Source of the DNA: Alcanivorax sp. DSM 26293
GTDB taxonomy: Bacteria > Pseudomonadota > Gammaproteobacteria > Pseudomonadales > Alcanivoracaceae
Assembly: GCF_900107995.1 (NCBI RefSeq)
Contig: NZ_FNUM01000001.1
Location: 1 to 64,000 of the forward strand
Direction: 5' to 3'
DNA: 64,000 nt
This document shows positions 7,106-16,900 of this stretch, piece by piece. The notes beneath the pieces were generated by a model. It made no database searches. It was not told the DNA's origin and worked only from the letters and a program-made list of their open reading frames with translations. The position numbers and the translations under genes are program-made. Numbering within the stretch: the stretch's first letter is position 1; each line of letters opens with the position of its first letter.

Positions 7106-9630
7106 GCCTCCTCGACCAGTTCGATACGTTCATGCTCATAGGCCGGACGACGCTGACCCCGCTCACGCACGTATTTCAGATTGTCATCGGCACTGTCATC
7201 GTTAACGAAATGTTTGAAACGTTTCAGCGCTTCATCGTCTTCGATGGTGGTCTTCCACTCACACTGGTAGGTGTCAATCACGTGTGCCATTTCCGCTTCC
7301 AGCTCGGCACCGATACCCAGGGAGTCCTCCAGAATCACCTGCTTCAGGTAATCCAGGCCCCCTTCCAGGTTTTCCAGCCAGACGCTGGTGCGCTGCAGGC
7401 GATCGGCGGTCTTGATGTAGAACATCAGGAAACGGTCGATGGTCTTGATCAGTGCTTCGTCGGAGAGATCGGACGCGAACAGGTCCGCATGGCGCGGGCG
7501 CATGCCGCCGTTGCCGCACACATACAGGTTCCAGCCTTTCTCGGTGGCGATCACCCCCACATCCTTGCTTTGTGCTTCGGCACATTCGCGGGTACAGCCA
7601 CTGACCGCCATCTTGATCTTGTGGGGACTGCGCAGGCCCTTGTAACGCTCTTCCACCTGGATAGCGGTACCGACCGAATCCTTCACCCCATAGCGGCACC
7701 AGGTGGAGCCGACACAGGATTTCACGGTACGCAGGGACTTGCCGTAGGCGTGGCCGGTTTCAAAGCCGGCATCCACCAGGGTGCGCCAGATATCCGGCAA
7801 CTGCTCCACGCGGGCACCAAACAGATCCACCCGCTGGCCACCGGTGATCTTGGTGTAGAGGTCGTATTTCTTGGCCACTTCACCGAGCACGATCAGCTTG
7901 TCCGGCGTAATTTCGCCGCCGGCCACACGGGGCACCACGGAATAGGTACCGTCGCGCTGCAGGTTGCCCAGGAAGTAGTCGTTGGTGTCCTGCAGGCCCG
8001 CGTGGGGCTTCTTCAAGACGTAGTCGTTCCAGCAGGACGCCAACACCGAGGCGACCGTGGGTTTACAGATGTCACAGCCGTCACCGCTACCGTGTTTTTC
8101 CAACAGTTCGTCAAAGGTGGTGATCTGACCGACTCGCACCAGGTGATAGATTTCCTGACGGGAATACGGGAAGTGTTCGCACAGGTGGTTGTTCACTTCC
8201 ACACCGCGTTTTTCCAGTTCGCTGTCCAGTACCTGTTTCACCAGTGCCGAACAACCGCCACAGGTGGCGGAGGCCTTGGTGCAGGATTTCAGGTCGCCAA
8301 CGGTCATGGCACCGCCATCAATGGCCGCGCACAGATCACCTTTGGAGACGTTGTTGCAGGAACAGATCTGGGCGCTGTCAGGCAGGGCATCGGCCCCCAG
8401 CAACGGCGCACCATCAGAGACCGGCGCCACCAGGGCGGCAGGGTCACCGGGCAGGTCCATCTCATTCAGACAAAGCTGCAACAGGTTACCGTAGTCGTTG
8501 GCATCCCCCACCAGTACCGCACCGAGCAGTTTCTTGCCGCACTCACTGATCACCGCCTTCTTGTAGATACCGGCGGTCTGATCCATGAACACGGTGCTGC
8601 GCGAACCGGGGGTATTGCCATGGGCATCACCAATGGACGCCACATCCACGCCCATCAGTTTCAACTTGGTGCTCATGTCCGCACCGAGGAACTGTTTTTC
8701 CTGCTTGCCCATCAGATGTTCGGCCGCGATCTCCGCCATCTGGTAACCCGGTGCCACCAGGCCGAAGATGCGCCCTTCCCACAGCGCCACCTCACCAATG
8801 GCATAGATGTTGTCATCGGAGGTGACACAGTGGTTGTTCACCACAATCCCGCCTCGCTCGCCGATTTCCAGTTCGCAGGCGCGACCCAGTTCGTCCTGGG
8901 GACGAATCCCGGCAGAGAACACAATGACATCGGTTTCCAGATGTCTGTCTTCACCGAAATTCATTCGATGTTTGCAGCTTTCCCCGTCGACAATATCCCG
9001 GGTTCCGGTGTTGGTGTGCACAGTGACACCCAGCTCCTGGATCTTGTCCCTGAGCAGGCCACCCCCAAAGTCGTCCACCTGCACGGCCATCAGGCGCGGC
9101 GCGAACTCCACCACATGGGTTTGCAGACCCAGATCATGAAGGGCTTTTGCCGCTTCCAGACCCAGCAGGCCACCCCCCACCACCGTGCCGACCTTGCCAT
9201 CCTTACTGGCGGCGATAATGGCATCCAGATCCTCAATGGTGCGGTAGACGAAACAGTTGTCCCGGTCGTTACCGGGAATCGGCGGCACAAACGGATAGGA
9301 ACCGGTGGCCAGCACCAACTTGTCGTAACCCAGTGTCTCGCCGGTATGGGTGGTCACCGTACGAGCGACACGATCAATGACGTCCGCCTTGGTATTGAGC
9401 TTCAGCGTGATGTTGTGCTGATCAAAGAAACCGTCCGGCACCAGCGACAGGTCATCGGCAGTCTTGCCTGAGAAATAGCCGGTTAGTCCCACGCGGTCAT
9501 AGGCCGGCAGTGGCTCCGCGCACAATACGGTAATGTCGAAGTGCTCGCGGCCACCCTGGGCTACCAGGGACTCCAGATAACGTTGACCCACCATGCCGTG
9601 GCCAATAAGTAGAAGTTGTTGCTTTGCCAT
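7102..9630 (-). CDS. nirB: Nitrite reductase (NADH) large subunit
   Basis: An 842-residue siroheme enzyme that reduces nitrite to ammonium. Domain order seen: FAD-binding (LLIGHGMVGQRYLESL), NAD-binding (GTVVGGGLLGLEAAKAL), BFD-like [2Fe-2S] (ICSCNNVSKGDL ... TCGGCSALV), a second Cys pair (CDICKPTV), then the sulfite/nitrite reductase ferredoxin-like and siroheme/[4Fe-4S] domain with CVGSTWCRYG and CTRECAEAQSKD. The open frame extends to 9687, but MAKQQLLLIG at 9630 is the family start, has GGTGAG upstream, and sits about 30 nt after the predicted sigma-54 start site. First gene of the nitrate-assimilation operon. Confidence 0.96.
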   Translation of the reverse strand: MAKQQLLLIGHGMVGQRYLESLVAQGGREHFDITVLCAEPLPAYDRVGLTGYFSGKTADDLSLVPDGFFDQHNITLKLNTKADVIDRVARTVTTHTGETLGYDKLVLATGSYPFVPPIPGNDRDNCFVYRTIEDLDAIIAASKDGKVGTVVGGGLLGLEAAKALHDLGLQTHVVEFAPRLMAVQVDDFGGGLLRDKIQELGVTVHTNTGTRDIVDGESCKHRMNFGEDRHLETDVIVFSAGIRPQDELGRACELEIGERGGIVVNNHCVTSDDNIYAIGEVALWEGRIFGLVAPGYQMAEIAAEHLMGKQEKQFLGADMSTKLKLMGVDVASIGDAHGNTPGSRSTVFMDQTAGIYKKAVISECGKKLLGAVLVGDANDYGNLLQLCLNEMDLPGDPAALVAPVSDGAPLLGADALPDSAQICSCNNVSKGDLCAAIDGGAMTVGDLKSCTKASATCGGCSALVKQVLDSELEKRGVEVNNHLCEHFPYSRQEIYHLVRVGQITTFDELLEKHGSGDGCDICKPTVASVLASCWNDYVLKKPHAGLQDTNDYFLGNLQRDGTYSVVPRVAGGEITPDKLIVLGEVAKKYDLYTKITGGQRVDLFGARVEQLPDIWRTLVDAGFETGHAYGKSLRTVKSCVGSTWCRYGVKDSVGTAIQVEERYKGLRSPHKIKMAVSGCTRECAEAQSKDVGVIATEKGWNLYVCGNGGMRPRHADLFASDLSDEALIKTIDRFLMFYIKTADRLQRTSVWLENLEGGLDYLKQVILEDSLGIGAELEAEMAHVIDTYQCEWKTTIEDDEALKRFKHFVNDDSADDNLKYVRERGQRRPAYEHERIELVEEA

Positions 9631-9670
9631 AAGGCTCACCCTCGCGGTGCATGACTGACACTCACCACTG

Positions 9671-9686
9671 AGCAAGCCCTGTGCCA
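9671..9686 (-). promoter_or_regulatory. Sigma-54 promoter of the nirB operon
   Basis: On the minus strand the sequence reads TGGCACAGGGCTTGCT, an exact match to the -24/-12 consensus TGGCAC-N5-TTGCW. The predicted start site is near 9660, giving a leader of only about 30 nt before the nirB ATG. That is too short for a NasR/NasT-type antitermination hairpin. Confidence 0.88.
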
Positions 9687-9770
9687 ACTTGATAACCCCA
9701 TGTTTCCAATAGATTTATTGGTTTTTTCTGGCAATAAATCCAAAAAAACTGCTTTCTTTTAATGCGTTCA

Positions 9771-9799
9771 TGCACGAGAAAAATGCATTTTTCCGTGCA
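9771..9799. promoter_or_regulatory. Candidate NtrC enhancer in the shared control region
   Basis: A 29-bp near-palindrome (one base out of register) with TGCA at both ends and at its centre. It can be read as two overlapping NtrC-like dyads: TGCAC-N7-ATGCA (17 bp) and TGCAT-N6-GTGCA. It lies about 110-150 bp upstream of both predicted sigma-54 start sites, the usual distance for an activator such as NtrC. That NtrC binds here is an inference. Confidence 0.6.
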
Positions 9800-9896
9800 C
9801 CTACATGGCACAAAAACGCTCCGCATTTGCGCACAGGGATTGTCTTATTGCGGCTGCATTTCATTTTATTTTATTGAAAACAGTCACTTACCAAGG

Positions 9897-9912
9897 TGGC
9901 ACAGGAGTTGCT
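9897..9912 (+). promoter_or_regulatory. Sigma-54 promoter of the nitrate transporter-kinase operon
   Basis: TGGCACAGGAGTTGCT matches the sigma-54 consensus TGGCAC-N5-TTGCW exactly, with the GG and GC doublets separated by 10 nt. The predicted start site is near 9923, about 30 nt before the ATG at 9953. It is the mirror partner of the nirB promoter. Confidence 0.88.
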
Positions 9913-9952
9913 CAGATCAGCCCGTCGTTAACCGCCCATGCATGGAGAAGTC

Positions 9953-11422
9953 ATGAGCGATCAAAAGCTGAATCTGTTGAACCTGTCCGCGCCGCGTATC
10001 CGCCTGTTGCACCTGAGCTGGCTGGCGTTCTTTATTACCTTTGTTGTCTGGTTTTCCCATGCGCCATTAATGGGGCACCTTCGGGAAGCCTTCGATTTGA
10101 GCCCGGACCAGATAAAGGCGTTGCTGATACTTAACGTGGCCCTGACCATTCCTGCACGGGTGATCATCGGCTCACTGGTGGACCGCTTCGGTCCCCGACT
10201 GGTGTTTGGCTCACTGCTGATGCTGGCCGCGCTCCCCTGCTGGGCCTTCGCACTTTCCACCAGCTATGAACAGCTGGCAGTCACCCGTCTGCTGATGGGG
10301 TTTGTGGGGGCCGGCTTCGTGGTGGGCATCCGCCTGATCAGCGAGTGGTTTCCGGCCCGGGAAGTGGGCCTCGCGGAAGGCGTTTACGGGGGCTGGGGCA
10401 ACTTCGGCTCCGCTGCCGCGGCGATTACCCTGCCTTCCCTGGCTCTCCTCTATGGCGGCGAAAACGGCTGGCGCTGGGCCATTGCCACCACCGGTGCCGT
10501 GGCCTTCCTCTATGGCACCTTTTTCCTGTGGCGGGCACGCAACACGCCCCAGGGGGCGTCCTACTTCAAGCCGAAGAAAGCCAGCGCCCTGGAAGTGAGC
10601 AGCAAGAAGGACCTGTTCTTTTATCTGGCCATGAGCCTGCCGCTGTACATTGCCCTGCTTGTCATCGTCTGGCGCCTGGGCCCCACCAACCTGAATCTGT
10701 TTGGCCAGACCACCCAGTTACTGTTGGCAGCACTGATTATCAGCCTGGCCGTGATACAGCTCGGTCAGGCCTGGCGGGTCAACCGTGATCACCTCAAGGA
10801 AGGGGTTCCTGAACACGACCGCTACAGTTTCAAGCAGGTGGCGATTCTGGATCTGGCCTACATGGTGACCTTTGGCTCCGAGTTGGCAGTAGTGTCCATG
10901 CTGCCGCTGTTCTTTACCGATACCTTCAGCCTGAGCGCGGTCACCGCCGGTCTGCTGGCCTCCGGCTATGCCTTCATGAACCTGGTCGCTCGTCCCGGTG
11001 GCGGCTGGGTCTCCGACAAGTTCGGGCGCAAAAAATCCCTGGCTATCCTGCTCTGCGGGCTGATGGTGGGTTACGGCCTGATGAGCCAGATCGGCAGCAG
11101 CTGGCCCATTGCCCTGGCGGTGATTGCGACCATGTGCTGTTCCTTCTTTGTGCAGGCTGGCGAGGGGGCCGTGTTTGCCACCGTGCCGCTGATCAAGCGC
11201 CGCCTTACCGGTCAGATCGCCGGTATGGTGGGTGCCTACGGCAATGCCGGCGCCGTGATCTTCCTGACAGTGCTGACCTTTGTGGATCCGTCCACCTTCT
11301 TCCTGGTGATTGCCGCCAGCGCGGCCGTGGCCCTGGCCGCCGTGCAGTTTCTGGATGAACCCAAGGGGCATATTGCGGAAATCGACGAAAAAGGCGACGT
11401 TCAGCTTATTGAGGTGGGCTGA
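9953..11422 (+). CDS. narK: Nitrate/nitrite transporter, MFS (NNP) family
   Basis: A 489-residue, roughly 12-helix inner-membrane transporter. It has the MFS loop motif [11 protein letters not shown], a repeat of it in [10 protein letters not shown], and the two glycine-rich signatures typical of nitrate porters ([12 protein letters not shown] and [11 protein letters not shown]). A start five codons earlier (9938) is open, but ATG 9953 is preceded by GGAG at good spacing. It imports nitrate for the divergent nasA/nirBD enzymes. The symbol narK is by family; nasA-type names are also used for assimilatory copies. Confidence 0.9.
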   Translation: MSDQKLNLLNLSAPRIRLLHLSWLAFFITFVVWFSHAPLMGHLREAFDLSPDQIKALLILNVALTIPARVIIGSLVDRFGPRLVFGSLLMLAALPCWAFALSTSYEQLAVTRLLMGFVGAGFVVGIRLISEWFPAREVGLAEGVYGGWGNFGSAAAAITLPSLALLYGGENGWRWAIATTGAVAFLYGTFFLWRARNTPQGASYFKPKKASALEVSSKKDLFFYLAMSLPLYIALLVIVWRLGPTNLNLFGQTTQLLLAALIISLAVIQLGQAWRVNRDHLKEGVPEHDRYSFKQVAILDLAYMVTFGSELAVVSMLPLFFTDTFSLSAVTAGLLASGYAFMNLVARPGGGWVSDKFGRKKSLAILLCGLMVGYGLMSQIGSSWPIALAVIATMCCSFFVQAGEGAVFATVPLIKRRLTGQIAGMVGAYGNAGAVIFLTVLTFVDPSTFFLVIAASAAVALAAVQFLDEPKGHIAEIDEKGDVQLIEVG

Positions 11423-11457
11423 GTCTTTCCGCCACGTCATACACAGGAGTTTTGATC

Positions 11458-13164
11458 ATGGATGTAGCCAGCGCCACCGCTACCGCTCCGGAAGCCGCCT
11501 CCGAACCGGACCTGCACCCGCAGGTTCGCATCGGCCAATACAGCGATCCGGGGCCCAAGTTGCATAACCAGGATGCCCTGGCCATGCAGATTCCCGAGGG
11601 CCCACTGTTACGTACCAAGGGTATTGTGGCCGCCCTGGCCGATGGCCTGTCCAGTGCCGGTGCCGCCCGGGAGGCGGCGGAGTCCTGCGTACTGGGATTC
11701 ATCAATGATTACTACGCAACGCCAGCGCTGTGGAGTGTGCCACGCTCTGCACAGCGGGTGCTGGAAGCGCTCAATCGCTGGCTCTGCCGTCAGACACTGG
11801 CCGGCGAGAGCCACCTTTGCACCCTGTCATTGCTGATTCTTCGCTCACGCACGGCGCATCTGTTTCAGGTGGGGGATTCCCGCATCTGGCGGCTGCGTAA
11901 TGAGCGACTGGAATGCCTGACCCGGGACCACAGCCGTATCATCGGTGACAACCGTCAGGTGCTTACGCGGGTGATGGGCGGCGATACCCGCCTGGATGTG
12001 GACTACAGCAGCAGCGACTTGCAGGTGGGCGATGTGTTCCTGCTCACCAGTGATGGGGTCCACGGTTTTCTGTCCCGTTCCCGCATGCAGGGCATCGTCC
12101 GCGCCAGTGGCCAGCCGGAGGTGGCCGCCCGCAGCCTGGTGGAAGCGGCCCTGGCCAGTGGCAGTGATGACAACCTGAGCTGTCAGGTACTGCAGGTGGA
12201 TGGCCTGCCGGACGCCAGCGCCGACGAAGCCCTGCGCCAGCGCGGCAGCCTGCCGTTGCCGCCCCCGTTAAGCCCGGGTATTCGCCTGGACGGTTTCACC
12301 GTGAAGCGGGAGCTTTACGCCAGTGTGCGCAGCCATCTGTATCTGGTGGAGGATGACAGTGGCAAACCCTCGGTACTGAAGACGCCATCAGTGAACCTGG
12401 AAGATGACCGGGATGCGCTGGAGCGCTTTGTCATGGAAGGCTGGGTGGGTCAGCGACTGCGCAATGCCCACCTGCTGCACACCCTGCCGCTGCCGGACAA
12501 CCCCAGCTGCCTGTATCAGCATCTTGAGTTCATTGACGGCGTCACCCTGCAACAGTGGCTGAAGGAACATCCGGATGTGGCCGTGGAAGAAAAACTGTAT
12601 CTGGCGGACCAGTTACTCAACGGGGTCCGCGCCCTGCACCGGGCCGATGTGATCCATGGCGACCTGAAGCCGGACAACATCATGGTGGATACCCGCGGGT
12701 TGGTTCGCATCGTGGATTTCGGGAGTTGCCATTGCCGTGGCATGGAGCAACACAATGCCGGCATTCCCCTTGGCACCCGGGATTACAGCGCCCCGGAACT
12801 GCTGGATGGCGTCGCCCCCAGCGAACAGAGCGATCTGTTTTCCGTGGCGGTGATCATTCATGAAATGCTCACCGGATCGCTGCCCTGGCAGGGCCGCTAC
12901 GAAAAGTCCGCCCATCGACCCCTTCCGCCCCTGCAGGGCCACAACGCCTTCGTGCCGCTGTGGATCAACAACGTGCTGCAGATCGCCCTGCAACACCAAC
13001 CCAAACAACGCTTCACCGATGCCGCCGAATTCCGCGATGCCCTGCGCCGCCCGGTACGCAGCCGCAAACCGGTCATCGACAACGACATCCGGCAACAGCG
13101 CATCTGGAAAGGAATCAGTATTGTGCTTATGGTGTTGTTGCTGATTAGTGTGGCGGCGAAATAA
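11458..13164 (+). CDS. PP2C phosphatase-Ser/Thr kinase fusion with C-terminal membrane anchor
   Basis: A 568-residue bifunctional signalling protein. Residues of about 20-260 form a PP2C domain (ALADGLSSAG, FQVGDSRIWRL, LLTSDGVHGF, GSDDNLSCQV). Residues of about 280-530 form a Hanks-type kinase (VLKTPS Lys, VIHGDLKPDNIMVD catalytic loop, VDFGS metal loop, GTRDYSAPELL). A single C-terminal helix (GISIVLMVLLLISVAAK) anchors it in the inner membrane. AGGAG at 11445-11449 selects the ATG at 11458 over a TTG two codons earlier. It follows narK by 35 bp in the same operon, as in Pseudomonas nitrate loci, so it may tune nitrate uptake or reduction; the target is unknown. Its TAA is the first bases of a heptamer-repeat arm. 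Confidence 0.9.
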   Translation: MDVASATATAPEAASEPDLHPQVRIGQYSDPGPKLHNQDALAMQIPEGPLLRTKGIVAALADGLSSAGAAREAAESCVLGFINDYYATPALWSVPRSAQRVLEALNRWLCRQTLAGESHLCTLSLLILRSRTAHLFQVGDSRIWRLRNERLECLTRDHSRIIGDNRQVLTRVMGGDTRLDVDYSSSDLQVGDVFLLTSDGVHGFLSRSRMQGIVRASGQPEVAARSLVEAALASGSDDNLSCQVLQVDGLPDASADEALRQRGSLPLPPPLSPGIRLDGFTVKRELYASVRSHLYLVEDDSGKPSVLKTPSVNLEDDRDALERFVMEGWVGQRLRNAHLLHTLPLPDNPSCLYQHLEFIDGVTLQQWLKEHPDVAVEEKLYLADQLLNGVRALHRADVIHGDLKPDNIMVDTRGLVRIVDFGSCHCRGMEQHNAGIPLGTRDYSAPELLDGVAPSEQSDLFSVAVIIHEMLTGSLPWQGRYEKSAHRPLPPLQGHNAFVPLWINNVLQIALQHQPKQRFTDAAEFRDALRRPVRSRKPVIDNDIRQQRIWKGISIVLMVLLLISVAAK

Positions 13165-13189
13165 TTAATAATGAATAGTTAATAGCTGC
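13163..13189. repeat. Left heptamer-repeat arm bracketing the accessory cluster
   Basis: 27 bp built of units such as TTAATAA, TGAATAG, TTAATAG and ending CTGC. 25 of 27 bases match the reverse complement of the arm at 23735-23769. It begins inside the kinase stop codon. The following 120 bp (13190-13309) contain nothing recognisable. Confidence 0.65.
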
Positions 13190-13309
13190 CCTTACGAACA
13201 GCGGCCCATGACCCAGGGCTCTGGCGGGGCGCTACCCCTTACCGAATAGCAGACTTGCATCGCTTGATTTACCGCCAGCGCGGCCCGGCGCTCTGCGTAT
13301 CCCGTTCTT

Positions 13310-13912
13310 TTATATTCTTTCTCCTTTACTGCTAATGTATGAATTTATGCATAAATAAAACTCATTTAGCACATCTTGAACCTCACTATTCTTTATATAA
13401 GTACCTTCAAAATAAGAAAAAACATAGCCTGAAACAGACTTAACAATTAGATTCGGCCCCAAACAAGATAACCTTGAAAAATCCTCAAGCACATTTACTG
13501 CCTCTTCCTCACTCAACCCTTTGAAAACAAGATCGGGAAAACCCCTAAAGCTTTGATAACTTCTTTGCTCCCATTTTGTCTCAAAAACCCTCTTCCTTCT
13601 AACCTCAAAATCATCATCCCAGTCTGGGCAGAAAAAATATAGAACAGTGACCTGAGACACCCCCGAATATCTCCCAACTCCTTTAAAAACCCATATATCA
13701 GAAACCCCATAAACACCTTCATCGGCAACTCTCTCAAAGGCTCCACCAGACCGCCACCCTTTAATAGAGATATTATCAACAGAAAACATAGCCCCCCTTT
13801 TTTTTGAGAAACCCATCCCCCTTATCAATTCTCCTCGTTTTTTGCATCTAATTAACGAGAAAAAAACATAGCCGGCTACAACCACCACAGTTAAAAAAAC
13901 AACAACAATCAT
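13310..13912 (-). CDS. Small AT-rich membrane-anchored protein, candidate immunity protein
   Basis: A 200-residue protein with an N-terminal membrane helix (MIVVVFLTVVVVAGYVFF) followed by a basic stretch (RCKKRGELIRG) and a soluble domain rich in aromatic residues. No family recognised. Base composition is far lower in G+C than its surroundings (17 of 60 bases at 13321-13380 versus 36 of 60 at 12001-12060), a sign of recent acquisition. Its ATG overlaps the stop of the transglutaminase-fold gene (ATGA), and that gene's AT-rich hydrophobic tail lies immediately upstream. A small, AT-rich gene coupled to a variable C-terminus is the usual position of an immunity gene, so I suggest that role; the sequence itself does not prove it. 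Confidence 0.65.
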   Translation of the reverse strand: MIVVVFLTVVVVAGYVFFSLIRCKKRGELIRGMGFSKKRGAMFSVDNISIKGWRSGGAFERVADEGVYGVSDIWVFKGVGRYSGVSQVTVLYFFCPDWDDDFEVRRKRVFETKWEQRSYQSFRGFPDLVFKGLSEEEAVNVLEDFSRLSCLGPNLIVKSVSGYVFSYFEGTYIKNSEVQDVLNEFYLCINSYISSKGERI

Positions 13913-16900
13913 GGATTCCGACCTTTAACACAGAGGGCATCTATAACAAGGTTAACAAACGCATTTACGATAACGCCAATCAATACAGCAAAAAGTAAAC
14001 CAACCAAAGTAACCGCAAGCAAAGAAGCTAAAGCGAACAATGCCACTTGAACCACAGAATACAAGAAAACAAAAGCAAGGAAACCTGGAACCCCCATGCA
14101 TTTATCGAAAAGCGACACCAAACCAAACGCAAACCCTAATACACCTGCCGCACCACCTAAGTATTTACCAATCAACTTCCCAAGATCACCAACCAAATCA
14201 AGAAAATCGAGGGCATCAATGATTGTTGCTATATGATCGAGGAATTCGACTATCAGTTCTGCACCATTTTCTCCGCCGCCGATCAAATACCCTCCAGCGC
14301 CAGTCTGAGGATCAATCACTATATATCCTGTAGATTGACGTCCAGAGAAGTTAACTGGCCTCTCGTGCGCAGTCACTTCTTTACCCGCATACACCGAATT
14401 CCGAATATCGCTCTTTATTTCACTGGATAGCTGCAACTTAGGAAGAGCAACGGACAGGTTATCCTGTGTAATAGTCCAGATCTTTTGCCCCTCGGCCGCC
14501 GCAAGCTGAACCGCTTTAACCGCACTAATACCATAAGCCGGCACATCTTCGGTGCTATACATCTGCTCAGGCACTAAGTGCTCCATAGCTGACATTCTCG
14601 TGCCTTGAGCACGGTTGAAGCTAACCCAGCGCTGATGATGGTTATCCTTATCAACACGAGTGCTTGTCATGTGGTCCACATCCATGGTCAGGCCTTCCGC
14701 CTTCACATCTCTCGGGACACCAAACCAGTACTGCGGTGTCAGGCTGGTTTTGAACAAACCGTAACTCGGGGCGCGGTAGCCTATGCTGTTGGCTTGCTTC
14801 TGGGCGATCTGGTCCTGCACGTCGCTCAGGGCGAAGTAACTCAGAATGGTGCTATACAGCAGGTCACCTACCACTTGCTGCTTGGTCAAGCCGGTAAAAT
14901 CCTCTGATTCCAGTTTTTGCTGGGTGGATTCCAGATCGGTTTGTAGGGCTTGTGCCTGATGCTGGCTGATGCCTTGTAGATTCAGAGCCAAGGCACGATA
15001 TTCACCCGCTATCGGCTGATTACGTGTGGTACGCCAGCCTCGGCCCGGTTGCCAATAGCCCATTTCCGAGAGCAGTTCTTCGCCCATCGCCATATTGCTG
15101 ACTGCCGTGGCCGCTATGTCGTCGCCTATGGCGAATTCGCCGGTCAGCGCAATCAGGTAACCCGGCAATGTATCCGGTATGTCATTGGGATCGATTTCAC
15201 CGTTTTCATCCGGCTCAGGCAGATAGCTGGCCAGAGTCTCCTCATCGTCCGGGGTGGCCGGTTCGAAGGACAGGGACAGCTTCTTGCCGGCAAGGGCCAC
15301 GGTGGGCTGCTCGATTTTCAATAGCTGGGTGCCTGGCGTCCCATACAGACTGGTGTGGAGTTGATACTGGAATTTCCAGCGCAGGTTGTCCGGTAATTCG
15401 GGTGCGACCAGCTTACGGGTCAGCAATTCATAAGGCAGAGTGGTTGCCAGTTGCTCGTGGATGATCTCCTTGATGCTGTGCGTGCCCAGCACGTCGCCCA
15501 CGGAGGCATCCGGGGCCTGGCTTTCCAGATAACTTTCCAGTTGGGCGCGATAGTCGGTCAGGGACTCTTCCATGGCCTGTTGTGGCACACCCTGCACCCA
15601 GCCTTCCTCTTCGTTGATGGTGCTTTGGTCCTGGATAGTCTGCGCCAGGCCTTCCGCATCGAAGAGCACCTGTTCTTCCAAGGCCATCCCCTCGCTGTAT
15701 TCATACTGCTTGAAGCTCGCATCCATGGGCACCCAGCTATCACCCACCCGGTGTACCGCGCCCCGGCTGGGTTGGTAGTCGATCCAGGCCTCTACCCAGA
15801 CATGCTCCAGCTTCGTATGGGTGACCTTGCCCCCGGAGACCATTCCAATGTTGGGAATGCCCCCTTGGCCCAAGAGGTTCCCCGCCGCTTCCGGGGTACT
15901 CACGTTGCCCACCCAGTTCATCACCTTGTCGGCGGGCATTTGTACGGTACCAAAGGCGTAACGGGCCGGGATGTTGGCGGCGCGCAATAGGGCGATAAGC
16001 AGGCTTGCCGTGTCGAAAGCGTTGCCCTTGCCATGTTGCAAGGTGTATTCCGCCCCCTGGATGGAGCCGTAACTGGGGATGAACTCGATGTTATTGCGTA
16101 CCCACTGGTAGATTTTTACCGGATCATCGTCCAGCTCTTCGGCTTTTGCGCTGATGGCTTCGGAAAGGGGGGCATCGAGCGTTGCAGCCAGGTCATCTTC
16201 GGTGGGGCCGCCGGGATTGCCCAGCATATCGGGGGTGATGACATTACTGGCCAGTTGCACTCCCTGCTCAAAAAGAGGAAACCCACTGCGGGCGCTCAGC
16301 TCGTCGGCGCTGTCCGCCGGTTTTGGCGTTTGGCTCGGGTCCGGGGTGCTCCAGGGTAGGTTATTGGGATCGAAGGGATCACGGGGCTTGCTGAGTGTGA
16401 AGCTGTCCATCCATTTTTTCAGGGAAGCTGCTGCTTCCTGTTGTTCACTGAGGCTTTCCGCGTCGAGCAGGGCTGACAGGCGCGCCTGCATGGCTTCGTA
16501 GCGGCTCTGGTATTCCGCCTTTGCCTGCTCATTGCGCTGGCGAACCCGGGCAGGCAGGTTCTTGTTTTTCAGTCTCTGCTCGGTTTTCTGGAATGCCTTG
16601 AGCGCTTTCTGATGCAGCTTGTCGGCACGCTTGGCCAGCCAGGCCAGATCACTGGTTTCTTCCAGCGTTAGTTGGCTTAGACCAATGGCCGTCAGCACAT
16701 TATCCAGTGTGCCCCCTTCTTCCGCCAGGCGACGGTCAATTAGCGCTTTACGGTCGCGGGTCTTGTCGCGCACATGCTTGAGTACTTGGTGCAAGTGCTG
16801 GTTCTTGGCCTCCCATTGTGCCTGGCGATGCTGCTCTTTCTGCCGCTCGGTTTCGATGGCCAGGGCCCAGGAAGGCCAGATTACCGCATTGAGGAAGAGC

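Noticed and set aside
7132-9471. 779-residue plus-strand open frame opposite nirB
   Set aside because: Shadow of nirB codon bias; nirB has all expected cofactor motifs on the minus strand.
9631-9670. NasR/NasT-type antitermination leader for nirB
   Set aside because: The predicted sigma-54 start leaves only about 30 nt before the ATG, too short for the required hairpins.
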